50,113 nucleotides of DNA, from assembly GCA_905215805.1 (NCBI GenBank), contig CAJMRL010000021.1, positions 1 to 50,113 on the forward strand, given 5' to 3'. The notes under the pieces were generated by a model. The model saw nothing but the letters and a program-made list of their open reading frames with translations. It was not told the origin of the DNA and ran no database searches. Numbering within the stretch: the first letter of the stretch is position 1; every line of letters starts with the position of its first letter. The position numbers and the translations under genes are program-made. Of the stretch, positions 1 to 8,151 are shown piece after piece. Origin of the DNA: an uncultured bacterium. GTDB taxonomy: Bacteria > Bacillota > Clostridia > UBA1381.

Positions 1-15
1 AAGCATAGCTTGTTT

Positions 16-57
16 ATGGGCTGTATCAAAACTAAAATGAGTTTTGATACAGCCCAT
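16..57. terminator. Perfect 18-bp inverted repeat downstream of dut
   Basis: Arms 16-33 and 40-57 (left arm ATGGGCTGTATCAAAACT) are perfectly complementary over 18 bp with a 6-base loop. The repeat lies 26 bp beyond the dut stop codon, so it is probably the terminator of the nrdD-nrdG-dut operon read on the minus strand. The run of T expected after the stem is weak on that strand, and an unseen gene entering from the left on the plus strand could also end here. Confidence 0.65.
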
Positions 58-83
58 GAAAAATACACATAAAATCTGATATT

Positions 84-518
84 TTAATTTGTTCCGGTAC
101 TGCCAAATCCACCGCGGTCTTTTTCTCCTAAAATCTCAACTTCCTCAAATTCTATAAATGGCTGATGCTTCATTATACGGAATTGACATATACGGTCATT
201 TTTATGTATGATTGTATCACGCATTGCAATAGCTGGGAATCTCCAAAAATCGTTATCTCCGCAATAACTTTCATCTATAATCCCCATATGGTTTGCCTGG
301 ATTATTCCAAAATTTTTATATGTAGAACTTCTTGGCACAATATGAGCTTCATAGCCTTTGGGCAACTTCATAGCAACACCTAAATTAATAAGCTTGAATT
401 CTCCTTTCTTCAGCTCGGTATCTTCCGCAGCTCTTAAATCTATCCAATCAGATTTTCCGTCTATATAACGCAGACGTTCAATTTCACCATTAAGATATTT
501 AATTATTATTGTTTCCAT
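84..518 (-). CDS. dut: dUTP diphosphatase (dUTPase)
   Basis: The 144-residue product hydrolyses dUTP to dUMP and pyrophosphate, which keeps uracil out of DNA and supplies dUMP for thymidylate synthesis. The trimeric dUTPase motifs appear in order: SDWIDLRAAED, PRSSTYKNFGI, NHMGIIDESY, RICQFRI and the glycine-rich C-terminal tail DRGGFGSTGTN that closes over the active site. The length is normal for a trimeric dUTPase. I chose the start at 518 because AGGAG lies 5 bases upstream; an in-frame codon at 539 would overlap nrdG and lacks a ribosome site. It is the last gene of an operon with nrdD and nrdG. A class III reductase can make dUTP directly from UTP, so co-expression of a dUTPase makes sense. 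Confidence 0.93.
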   Translation of the reverse strand: METIIIKYLNGEIERLRYIDGKSDWIDLRAAEDTELKKGEFKLINLGVAMKLPKGYEAHIVPRSSTYKNFGIIQANHMGIIDESYCGDNDFWRFPAIAMRDTIIHKNDRICQFRIMKHQPFIEFEEVEILGEKDRGGFGSTGTN

Positions 519-526
519 AAATTCTC

Positions 527-1018
527 CTATTCCGACCAAAGCACAAGTTCATCTGAATGAAGACTTTTCTTCACGTCTATTACGCACTGATTCGAACTTC
601 CTCTCCAAGGAAGATTTACATTGCGTAAAATTTCTTTATATTCTCCATCTACGAGGACATCTATATACTTCATTATTCCAAGAGTACATACCTCATCCCA
701 GTTATATCCGGTATAGAGCCAAATCGTTTTATCAGGAAATTTTTCCCTTATTTCTTTTGCCAATTCTTTTATTTCTGCTCTATTCTGAGTATGAAGCGGG
801 TCTCCTCCGGAAAATGTTATTCCGGATATATATGGTCTTGATAATTCATCAAAAATTTCCTGCTTTGCGGCTTCATCAAATTCTAAACCTCCATTTATAT
901 CCCATGTTATCGGGTTATGGCAGCCTTTGCAGTGATGCTCGCAGCCGGAAACCCATAGAACTACTCTTAATCCGTCACCGTTAAGCATATCGTCCTTAGT
1001 AATGTTATGATATCTCAT
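527..1018 (-). CDS. nrdG: Anaerobic ribonucleotide reductase activating protein
   Basis: This 163-residue radical SAM activase uses a 4Fe-4S cluster and S-adenosylmethionine to install the glycyl radical on NrdD. The cluster motif CX3CX2C is visible as CEHHCKGC (Cys26, Cys30, Cys33), followed by the SAM-contacting segment ITFSGGDPL. The size matches the short NrdG family, which has no extra ferredoxin domain. Its start codon overlaps the nrdD stop by one base (TAATG), so translation is coupled. It lies directly downstream of its substrate enzyme, and the dut gene follows after 8 bases. Confidence 0.96.
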   Translation of the reverse strand: MRYHNITKDDMLNGDGLRVVLWVSGCEHHCKGCHNPITWDINGGLEFDEAAKQEIFDELSRPYISGITFSGGDPLHTQNRAEIKELAKEIREKFPDKTIWLYTGYNWDEVCTLGIMKYIDVLVDGEYKEILRNVNLPWRGSSNQCVIDVKKSLHSDELVLWSE

Positions 1019-3135
1019 TACATGCTTTTCCTTTCAGCTATTTCTGCCATCTTTGCAGCATTTAATCTTGTGTCTCCTTTTACACGCGAATATGAAAGAT
1101 AACCGTTCATTCTTTCGATCTTTGTAAGATTTTTACTTCCGCATACAGGGCATACGTCCATTTCAAGTTCCTGATGTCCGCAGTCATCACAATATGCTAA
1201 AGAAAGGTTTACGCCCTCATATAATCCCATGTTCATTGCACGACGTACAAGAGTTCTTATCGCTTCCTTGTTATAAGAAACAGGATATTTTACATACTGT
1301 ATTTTTCCGCCGTTGGAAAGATTCCAAAAACGATTTTCCAAATCTTGCTTTTGTATCGGAGTAATGTCTTCACTTACATGACAATGGAAAGAATTTGAGA
1401 CATAAGCTCTGTCGGAAACGTCCTCGATTATTCCGTATTTGGAACGGAACTGTGTTACCTGAAGCCCGCAAAGAGACTCGGCCGGAGTTCCATAAATCGC
1501 ATAAAGCTTACCATCTTCATGTTTGAACTTATTTACCATTTCATTTATATGCTCAAGTGTTTTTAAAGCAAATTCTCCGTCTTCAACCAATGATTTCTGG
1601 TTATATAACTCCTGAAGCTCATTTAATGCTGTTATACCGAATGAAGCGGTAGCAGATTTCAAAAGGGGCTTTATTTTATCATGCAGCCCGAGGTGTCCAC
1701 CGTAGAATCCGCCCTCACAATAAGCAAGAGGATTTGTAGAAGCACGCATTTCTCCCAAATATGCGTATGTTCTTAAGTGAAGCTGTCTGATTATCTGAAG
1801 ATAATAATCAAGAACTTCATAGAACGGTTTTGATTCCTGCATGGATTTAGCGAGTATCATAGGTAAATGCAAAGACACTGCTCCTATATTAAATCGACCT
1901 ACAAACACAGGTTTATCATTTTCGTCAGCGGGTTCAATTCCGCCTCTTTCATACCAAGGAGAAAGGAATGCACGGCAGCCCATAGGCGAAATAATCTTTC
2001 CGTATTTCTTATACATTGAAGGAACGTATCCTTCACCTGTAAGACTAAGCCAATCCGGATACATCGCCGATGCGGAACAATCTATTCCTGCTTCAAATAC
2101 ATCTTCAAGGGGCTTACCTTTTCCATGAAGGTTTTCATCGTATAAGAATACTATCTTTGGGAAAAGAACCGGTTTTTTATATCCCTTTTTACCCTGACCG
2201 TTTTTTCTGACTTTAAGCATTGCAATTGAAGCCATTTTAGCAAAAAATCCGGTTCCGGTTCCTATGGTGACTGTTATAAATGGGTAGTCGCCTCTGCTTG
2301 ATGATACCGAGTTAAACTTATACTCCCAACCTTGAAAGCCCTGCTCGAAATCTCTTTTTATATCAGATATTGCAACCTTATCAGCAGTTTCATTGTCAAG
2401 ACCGAGTGAGGTATATTTTTCAACATACTTATTATATGATTTTTCAGCATAAGGCTCTAATATCAAATCTGCACTTGGCACTGTAAAGCCTCCGTACTGC
2501 TGTGATGCGGCGCTGAGAACAATATCTCCTATAACGTCAAAAGCCACATCAAGTGTCTTAGGCTCGTTATACCAAAGATTTCCCATTTCAAATCCGCCTT
2601 TTAAAACATTTTCAACATCAAAAAGGCAGCAATTCATCGTATCACGGCGGGCTGACATATCATGTATATAAATATATCCGTCACGGATTGCCTGACGCTC
2701 TTCTGTGGTCAAAAAGAATTTCTTATAAAGCTCCTTATTAAGCTGATTAAAAATGAGACTTCTTTTTGTAGACACAAGAGCTGAATCTGTGTTCGAGTTT
2801 TCTTTATCGCCTATATACATTATTGACTGTGATTTTCTGTAAACTTCGTCAAGCATTTGAACAAAGTCTTGTTTATAGTTTCTATAATCACGGTAACTTT
2901 TCGCGACCTTTGGGTTGACCTTTTCTAAAGCTCCTTCTACAATATTGTGCATTTCTGCAATAGCAATATCTTCTTTGTTCATGCGTTCACATTCTCGCGT
3001 AACAAATTTGCAGATAAATTCCTCCTCTTCGGGCGTGAATTTTACCAGCACGCGAAAAGCTGACTTATTTACGGCATTAACAACTTTTTGAACGTTGAAT
3101 GCTTCCTTTGTGCCGTCTTTTTTTACTACTCTCAT
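1018..3135 (-). CDS. nrdD: Anaerobic (class III) ribonucleoside-triphosphate reductase
   Basis: This 705-residue enzyme reduces ribonucleoside triphosphates to deoxyribonucleotides using an oxygen-sensitive glycyl radical. Residues 1 to about 90 form an ATP-cone regulatory domain (MRVVKKDGTKEAF onward). The large barrel domain carries NCCLFD and GCRAFLSPWYERGG, which probably hold the active-site cysteines. A C-terminal zinc site is made by CDDCG and CPVCG. The radical glycine lies in RMNGYLSYSR near residue 678. AAGGAG sits 7 bases before the ATG. A good sigma-A promoter and a possible NrdR box lie upstream. It heads the nrdD-nrdG-dut operon. As the only reductase in this window it fits an anaerobic lifestyle. 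Confidence 0.96.
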   Translation of the reverse strand: MRVVKKDGTKEAFNVQKVVNAVNKSAFRVLVKFTPEEEEFICKFVTRECERMNKEDIAIAEMHNIVEGALEKVNPKVAKSYRDYRNYKQDFVQMLDEVYRKSQSIMYIGDKENSNTDSALVSTKRSLIFNQLNKELYKKFFLTTEERQAIRDGYIYIHDMSARRDTMNCCLFDVENVLKGGFEMGNLWYNEPKTLDVAFDVIGDIVLSAASQQYGGFTVPSADLILEPYAEKSYNKYVEKYTSLGLDNETADKVAISDIKRDFEQGFQGWEYKFNSVSSSRGDYPFITVTIGTGTGFFAKMASIAMLKVRKNGQGKKGYKKPVLFPKIVFLYDENLHGKGKPLEDVFEAGIDCSASAMYPDWLSLTGEGYVPSMYKKYGKIISPMGCRAFLSPWYERGGIEPADENDKPVFVGRFNIGAVSLHLPMILAKSMQESKPFYEVLDYYLQIIRQLHLRTYAYLGEMRASTNPLAYCEGGFYGGHLGLHDKIKPLLKSATASFGITALNELQELYNQKSLVEDGEFALKTLEHINEMVNKFKHEDGKLYAIYGTPAESLCGLQVTQFRSKYGIIEDVSDRAYVSNSFHCHVSEDITPIQKQDLENRFWNLSNGGKIQYVKYPVSYNKEAIRTLVRRAMNMGLYEGVNLSLAYCDDCGHQELEMDVCPVCGSKNLTKIERMNGYLSYSRVKGDTRLNAAKMAEIAERKSM

Positions 3136-3197
3136 AAAGCTTCTCCTTATTAATATACCTAAATAATCTACATTATGTATATATTTCCATACACTAT

Positions 3198-3213
3198 CAA
3201 CTATATGTTGTGG
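3198..3213. promoter_or_regulatory. Possible NrdR box in the nrdD leader
   Basis: On the minus strand, CCACAACATATAGTTG matches the published NrdR consensus ACACwATATAwwGTGT at about 12 of 16 positions. It lies just downstream of the predicted nrdD start of transcription. NrdR normally binds two boxes about 31 bp apart. The best second candidate (3170-3185) is weaker and 28 bp away, so this is tentative. Confidence 0.3.
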
Positions 3214-3231
3214 TTTGTTCTGTTAAAATAT

Positions 3232-3260
3232 ATTATACTCACCGCTAATGTAAAAATCAA
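3232..3260 (-). promoter_or_regulatory. Sigma-A promoter of nrdD-nrdG-dut
   Basis: On the minus strand, TTGATT (3260-3255) and a perfect TATAAT (3237-3232) are separated by 17 bp. Transcription would begin near 3225, giving a leader of about 90 bases before nrdD. Confidence 0.75.
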
Positions 3261-3435
3261 GACCCATTTTTATTTTTGTATATTTTGTATACTATAGTTA
3301 TTTATAAATTTAACCGAAACGGTTGTAGGTAAATATACTTAATTATATCAATAGTTACATAAATTACATGGTGTGAAGAATTAAATGATGCAAATAATAT
3401 GGTTATTCAGTTTTATTTTTAGGAGGCTAAATTAT

Positions 3436-3651
3436 ATGAAAATTTTATATAAAGCTGTTTGTCTTACTGCGTTTGGATTATATGCTTCGGCATTTTATAA
3501 GTTTTTTAATATCATCACTTGGTTTTATATCAAATTAGGCAAATCAATGACCACGCCATTTCTCATTGCACTTTCATTAAAATGCTTTAAAATAGTCAAG
3601 CGTTTTTTATATATGGAAAAAAATCTGTTGAATTTCATAAAGAAAGGGTAA
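3436..3651 (+). CDS. Small hydrophobic protein of unknown function
   Basis: A 71-residue frame begins with MKILYKAVCLTAFGLYASAF and is preceded by a perfect AGGAGG 9 bases before the ATG, which is the main reason to consider it real. The product is basic and hydrophobic, with one or two possible membrane segments (roughly residues 5-32 and 38-48) and a lysine-rich tail. It has no recognised family. It stands alone between nrdD, which is divergent, and the pyruvate:ferredoxin oxidoreductase gene. The surrounding DNA is very AT-rich, where chance frames occur, so a spurious ORF is possible. Confidence 0.4.
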   Translation: MKILYKAVCLTAFGLYASAFYKFFNIITWFYIKLGKSMTTPFLIALSLKCFKIVKRFLYMEKNLLNFIKKG

Positions 3652-3740
3652 ATATTTTTCTATTTTTCACGTATCAAACTGATTATAATGACACTACTAT
3701 CGGAATAATACAAATTTTTTGACTTTTTATTATAAATAGC

Positions 3741-3769
3741 TTGATTTTGTTGCAAAAAAGTGATATTAT
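3741..3769 (+). promoter_or_regulatory. Sigma-A promoter of the pyruvate:ferredoxin oxidoreductase gene
   Basis: TTGATT (3741-3746) and TATTAT (3764-3769) are spaced by 17 bp. The predicted leader of about 75 bases contains a short hairpin, TGGGA-CATAA-TCCCA, between 3803 and 3818. No known riboswitch was recognised. Confidence 0.6.
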
Positions 3770-3850
3770 ATATGTGTATGTAAAATAATACACTTGAGGC
3801 TTGGGACATAATCCCATCCCTTGAAATAAATTTACAGGAGGAACATTCCG

Positions 3851-6800
3851 ATGGCTAGAAAAATGAAAACCATGGATGGTAACAACGCTGCTGCATGGGC
3901 ATCATATGCCTTTACAGAAGTAGTTGCTATTTATCCTATCACACCGTCATCAACAATGGCAGAGGTTACAGACAAATGGGCCGCTGCAGGTAAGAAAAAC
4001 ATTTTTGGAAACACTGTTAAGGTTGTAGAAATGCAGTCTGAGGCAGGCGCTTCCGGTACAGTACACGGCTCGCTTACTGCCGGCGCACTTACAACAACAT
4101 ATACAGCTTCACAGGGTCTTCTTCTTATGATCCCGAATATGTATAAAATTGCCGGTGAACAGCTTCCGTGCGTATTTAATGTATCAGCAAGATGTATTGC
4201 TTCACATGCGCTTTCGATCTTTGGTGATCATTCAGACGTAATGGCTTGCCGTCAGACAGGTTTTGCTATGCTCGCTTCAACAAATCCGCAGGAGGCAATG
4301 GATCTTGGAGCTGTTGCTCATATGACTGCAATTGAGGGCAGAATTCCGTTCTTGCATTTCTTTGACGGTTTCAGAACCTCGCATGAGTACCAGAAGATCG
4401 CTTGCTGGGATAATGAACAGCTTGCAAAGATGGTTAATTGGGACGCTATAAATGAATTTAGACGTTCTGCTCTTAATCCTGAGCATCCGGCTCAGAGAGG
4501 TACAGCTCAGAACGGTGATGTATTCTTCCAGGCAAGAGAGGCTTGTAATTCAGCTTATGATGCTATTCCGGAAGTATGTCAGAAGTACATGGATAAAGTA
4601 AATGCTGAAATCGGTACAGACTATAAGCTCTTCAACTACTATGGTGCTGAAGATGCTGACCAGATCATCGTTGCTATGGGTTCTGTATGTGATACAATCC
4701 AAGAAACAATTGACTATTTGAATGCTAAAGGTCAGAAGGTTGGTCTTGTAAAGGTTAGACTTTATCGTCCGTTCTGCGTAGAAAAATTCATTGAGGCTAT
4801 TCCGAAGACTGTTAAAAAGATTTCTGTTCTTGACAGAACAAAGGAGCCGGGCGCACTTGGTGAGCCGCTTTACCTTGATGTATGTGCTGCTTTGAAAGAG
4901 AGCGATGACTTCAAGGATGTAGAAATATTTGCAGGTCGTTACGGTCTTGCTTCAAAGGATACAACTCCTGCTTGTATCATAGCTGTATACAAGAATACAG
5001 AAAAGAAGCATTTCACAGTAGGTATTGAAGATGATGTTACTCATCTTTCACTTCCGCTTGATGAAAATCCGGATACAACTCCTGCCGGTACAACAAGCTG
5101 TAAGTTCTGGGGTCTCGGTGCTGATGGTACTGTAGGTGCTAACAAGAACTCAGTTAAAATTATCGGTGACCATACAGACAAGTATGTTCAGGCATATTTT
5201 GACTATGACTCAAAGAAGTCAGGTGGTCTTACCTGTTCACATTTGCGTTTCGGTGATTCACCTATCACTTCTACATATCTTATAAACAAGGCTGACTTTG
5301 TAGGCTGCCATAAGGCATCATATATTCGCCAGTACGATATGGTTGAGGATGTTAAGCCGGGTGGTGTATTCCTCCTTAACTGTTCATGGTCAGGTGAAGA
5401 GCTTGATAAGCATCTTCCGGGTCAGGTTAAGAAGTATATAGCTGATAATAATATCCAGTTCTATACAATTGATGGTGTGAAGATCGGTAAGGAAATCGGA
5501 CTTGGAAACAGAATAAACACTGTATTACAGTCAGCATTCTTTAAACTCTCAGGTATTCTTCCGGAGGAAGAAGCTATCCAGTACATGAAGGATGCAGCTA
5601 CAGCTTCATATTCAAAGAAGGGCGAAGCTATTGTTAAGATGAATCATGACGCTATCGACGCCGGCGCTCAGCAGGTTGTAAAGGTAGATGTTCCTGAAAG
5701 CTGGAAAGATTGTGAATACGAAGATATTTCTGTTAAGCATGAAGGCGAAGGCAAGCTTATCGATTATGTAAATGATATACTTGTTCCTATTAATGCGTTT
5801 GCAGGTTCAAAGCTTCCTGTTTCGGCATTCACAAAGTATCAGACTGGTGAGGTTCCGTTGGGTTCATCAGCATTCGAGAAGAGAGGAATTGCTATAGATG
5901 TTCCTACATGGAATAATGAAACATGTATTCAGTGCGGCAACTGTTCGTATGTGTGCCCGCACGCTTGTATCCGTCCTGTTGTATTGACCGAAGAAGAGCT
6001 CAACAATGCTCCTGAAGGAATTAAATATGCTCCGGCTAAGCAGCTTGATGGTCTTTATTATACAATGGCTATTTCGGTACTTGACTGTACAGGATGCGGA
6101 AGCTGTGCTAATGTCTGCCCGATGAATAAGAAGACGGATACTCTTGTTATGAATTCACTTGACTCACAGCTTGATCAGCAGAAATACTATGATTATGCTG
6201 CAGCTCTCGGTGAAAAGCAGGCTGTTCTTGATAAGTTCCCGATGACTAAGGTTAAGGGTTCACAGTTCAAGATGCCATACCTTGAGTTCTCAGGTGCATG
6301 TGCAGGTTGTGGTGAAACACCATACGCTAAGCTTGTTACTCAGCTCTTCGGTGACAGAATGTTCATTGCTAACGCAACAGGCTGTTCATCAATCTGGGGT
6401 GGTTCTGCACCTTCAACACCGTATACAACAAATGCTCAGGGAGAGGGTCCTGCATGGGCTAACTCACTCTTTGAGGATAACGCTGAGTTCGGTCTTGGTA
6501 TGTTCATTGCTCAGGATACATTGAGAGAGCAGACAATTGCAAAAGCTGAAAAGATCGCTGAAACAGATGCTGATGTTAAGGCTGCATTTGATAAGTTTAT
6601 CGAAACAAAGAATGACGGTGCTGCAAACAAAGTTCCTACTAAGGAATTGATAGAAGCAATTTCAAGACTTTCTTCCGATGAAGCTAAGGATGTACTTGCT
6701 GATAAGGATTACCTTTCAAAGAAGTCATGCTGGATCTTCGGCGGTGACGGTTGGGCTTACGATATCGGCTTCGGCGGTGTTGATCATGCTCTTGCTTCAG

Positions 6801-7372
6801 GCAATGACATCAATATCCTCGTATTCGATACAGAGGTTTATTCAAACACAGGCGGTCAGTCATCAAAGGCTACTCCGACAGGAGCTATTGCTCAGTTTGC
6901 TGCTGCTGGTAAGGAAACAAAGAAGAAGGATCTTGCAGCAATAGCTATGAGCTACGGCTACATTTACGTTGCTCAGGTTGCTATGGGTTACAACCCGCAG
7001 CAGTGCCTTGACGCTATACTTGAGGCTGAAAGCTATAACGGTCCGTCACTTATTATTGCTTATGCTCCATGTATCAACCATGGTATTAAGGGCGGTATGA
7101 AGATTGCTCAGACAGAAGAAAAGAAGGCTGTTGAGGCAGGATATTGGCACTGCTTCAGATATGATCCGAGAAAGGCTATGGATGGCAAGAATCCGTTCAC
7201 GCTCGACTCAAAGAAGCCTACTGCTTCATATGAGGACTTCATCATGGGCGAAGTTCGTTATAACTCACTTGCTCGTTCAAATCCGGAGAGAGCAAAAGAA
7301 TTGTTCGCGAAGGCTGTTAAGAACGCTGAAGAGAAGTATAACAAGCTTGCTAAGCTCGCAGCAGAGGAATAA
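3851..7372 (+). CDS. nifJ: Pyruvate:ferredoxin (flavodoxin) oxidoreductase
   Basis: This 1173-residue single-chain enzyme oxidises pyruvate and CoA to acetyl-CoA and CO2 and passes electrons to ferredoxin or flavodoxin. It is a central step of clostridial fermentation. Domains in order: pyruvate-binding domain (ITPSSTMAEVTDKWA near residue 30), transketolase-like C-terminal domain, gamma domain (GADGTVGANKNSVKIIGDHT), a two-cluster ferredoxin domain (CIQCGNCSYVCPHAC and CTGCGSCANVCP), then the thiamine diphosphate domain with the proximal-cluster cysteines (ACAGCGETPY) and GGDGWAYDIGFGG. Length is that of the full-length family. AGGAGG lies 9 bases before the ATG. Codon use is more biased (GGT, GCT, AAG) than in neighbouring genes, as expected for a highly expressed protein. 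It is monocistronic, with its own promoter and terminator. Confidence 0.97.
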   Translation: MARKMKTMDGNNAAAWASYAFTEVVAIYPITPSSTMAEVTDKWAAAGKKNIFGNTVKVVEMQSEAGASGTVHGSLTAGALTTTYTASQGLLLMIPNMYKIAGEQLPCVFNVSARCIASHALSIFGDHSDVMACRQTGFAMLASTNPQEAMDLGAVAHMTAIEGRIPFLHFFDGFRTSHEYQKIACWDNEQLAKMVNWDAINEFRRSALNPEHPAQRGTAQNGDVFFQAREACNSAYDAIPEVCQKYMDKVNAEIGTDYKLFNYYGAEDADQIIVAMGSVCDTIQETIDYLNAKGQKVGLVKVRLYRPFCVEKFIEAIPKTVKKISVLDRTKEPGALGEPLYLDVCAALKESDDFKDVEIFAGRYGLASKDTTPACIIAVYKNTEKKHFTVGIEDDVTHLSLPLDENPDTTPAGTTSCKFWGLGADGTVGANKNSVKIIGDHTDKYVQAYFDYDSKKSGGLTCSHLRFGDSPITSTYLINKADFVGCHKASYIRQYDMVEDVKPGGVFLLNCSWSGEELDKHLPGQVKKYIADNNIQFYTIDGVKIGKEIGLGNRINTVLQSAFFKLSGILPEEEAIQYMKDAATASYSKKGEAIVKMNHDAIDAGAQQVVKVDVPESWKDCEYEDISVKHEGEGKLIDYVNDILVPINAFAGSKLPVSAFTKYQTGEVPLGSSAFEKRGIAIDVPTWNNETCIQCGNCSYVCPHACIRPVVLTEEELNNAPEGIKYAPAKQLDGLYYTMAISVLDCTGCGSCANVCPMNKKTDTLVMNSLDSQLDQQKYYDYAAALGEKQAVLDKFPMTKVKGSQFKMPYLEFSGACAGCGETPYAKLVTQLFGDRMFIANATGCSSIWGGSAPSTPYTTNAQGEGPAWANSLFEDNAEFGLGMFIAQDTLREQTIAKAEKIAETDADVKAAFDKFIETKNDGAANKVPTKELIEAISRLSSDEAKDVLADKDYLSKKSCWIFGGDGWAYDIGFGGVDHALASGNDINILVFDTEVYSNTGGQSSKATPTGAIAQFAAAGKETKKKDLAAIAMSYGYIYVAQVAMGYNPQQCLDAILEAESYNGPSLIIAYAPCINHGIKGGMKIAQTEEKKAVEAGYWHCFRYDPRKAMDGKNPFTLDSKKPTASYEDFIMGEVRYNSLARSNPERAKELFAKAVKNAEEKYNKLAKLAAEE

Positions 7373-7398
7373 TTCCGTATATAGAATCATTAAAAATG

Positions 7399-7432
7399 GG
7401 GGTGCAGTAAAACGTGAGTTTTGCTGCACCCC
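7399..7432 (+). terminator. Strong hairpin terminator after the PFOR gene
   Basis: A 15-bp stem pairs GGGGTGCAG plus TAAAAC with GTTTTG plus CTGCACCCC across a GTGA tetraloop. It begins 27 bases after the PFOR stop codon. The following T-rich stretch is interrupted, but stem strength and position make termination likely. Confidence 0.8.
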
Positions 7433-7603
7433 TACAATTTATTTGTTCTCAATAAAAACTTCCGTGTTCGATAATCATGGCATTTGAAGTTTTTGCGTAT
7501 ATCTTTATAATTATCTTTGTGTTTATATTTATCCGGTTGTCATTTCCAAAACCAACCTCTCTTAAAGGCAATTATGGGTGATTGTAAAAAATTATTATTT
7601 TTT

Positions 7604-7629
7604 AAAACAAATACCCACATGATATCGTA
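7604..7629 (+). promoter_or_regulatory. Possible ECF-type promoter for the sigma factor operon
   Basis: AAAAC (7604-7608) and CGTA (7626-7629) are separated by 17 bp, the layout of ECF sigma promoters such as those of Bacillus SigW or SigM. The start would fall just before the AGGAGG of the sigma gene. This implies that the sigma factor drives its own transcription. It is based on pattern only. Confidence 0.35.
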
Positions 7630-7653
7630 TTATAAGTGAAAGGAGGTTGGAAA

Positions 7654-8151
7654 ATGTTTTTTTCTGATAATAACTTTGAACATATTTACATTACATATGC
7701 AGATATGGTGTATCGAATATGCTTTCTGAGTCTAAAGAATAAGACTGATGCTGAAGACGCAGTACAGGAGGTGTTTATGAAATTATTAAAAAATCAGGCT
7801 AAAATCAAAGATGAGTATCATTTAAAATACTGGCTTATTCGTGTGACACAGAATCTTTGCAAGGATATAATCAAAAAAAATAATCACTGCAAGAACGAAT
7901 ATCTTTTCGATATTCAAGACAGTAAAGCGTACTCTGAAAACAATAGTACCTCATATGTAGGTGAAGCATTGGAGAAATTATCGCAAGAATATATGCTCCC
8001 TATTTATCTGTATTATTATGAAGGATATTCGTATAAGGAAATAAGTACAATATTGAAAATTCCTATCTCGACAGTAAAAATGCGTATCCATTATGCAAAG
8101 AAGAAATTAAAGTTATTGATAGAGGAGGACACAAAAAATGACAGAGAATGA
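7654..8151 (+). CDS. ECF-family RNA polymerase sigma factor
   Basis: The 165-residue protein is a two-domain extracytoplasmic-function sigma factor. Region 2 is visible as DAEDAVQEVFMKLLK followed by WLIRVTQNLCKDII. Region 4 is a helix-turn-helix, YKEISTILKIPISTVKMRI, near the C terminus. It would direct RNA polymerase to stress- or signal-specific promoters. I chose the start at 7654 because AGGAGG lies 7 bases upstream; an in-frame start at 7636 has none. Its 3' end overlaps the next gene by 14 bases, and that gene encodes a membrane protein that is probably its anti-sigma factor. Confidence 0.92.
   Translation: MFFSDNNFEHIYITYADMVYRICFLSLKNKTDAEDAVQEVFMKLLKNQAKIKDEYHLKYWLIRVTQNLCKDIIKKNNHCKNEYLFDIQDSKAYSENNSTSYVGEALEKLSQEYMLPIYLYYYEGYSYKEISTILKIPISTVKMRIHYAKKKLKLLIEEDTKNDRE

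Noticed and set aside
1841..2128. Long plus-strand frames inside nrdD and similar frames opposite dprA, topA, mscL and the right-end genes
   Set aside because: They lie antisense to clear genes, lack ribosome sites and give low-complexity products; they mirror the codon pattern of the real genes.
3803..3818. Hairpin in the PFOR leader as a riboswitch
   Set aside because: Only a 5-bp stem with a 5-base loop is visible and no known riboswitch core is present.
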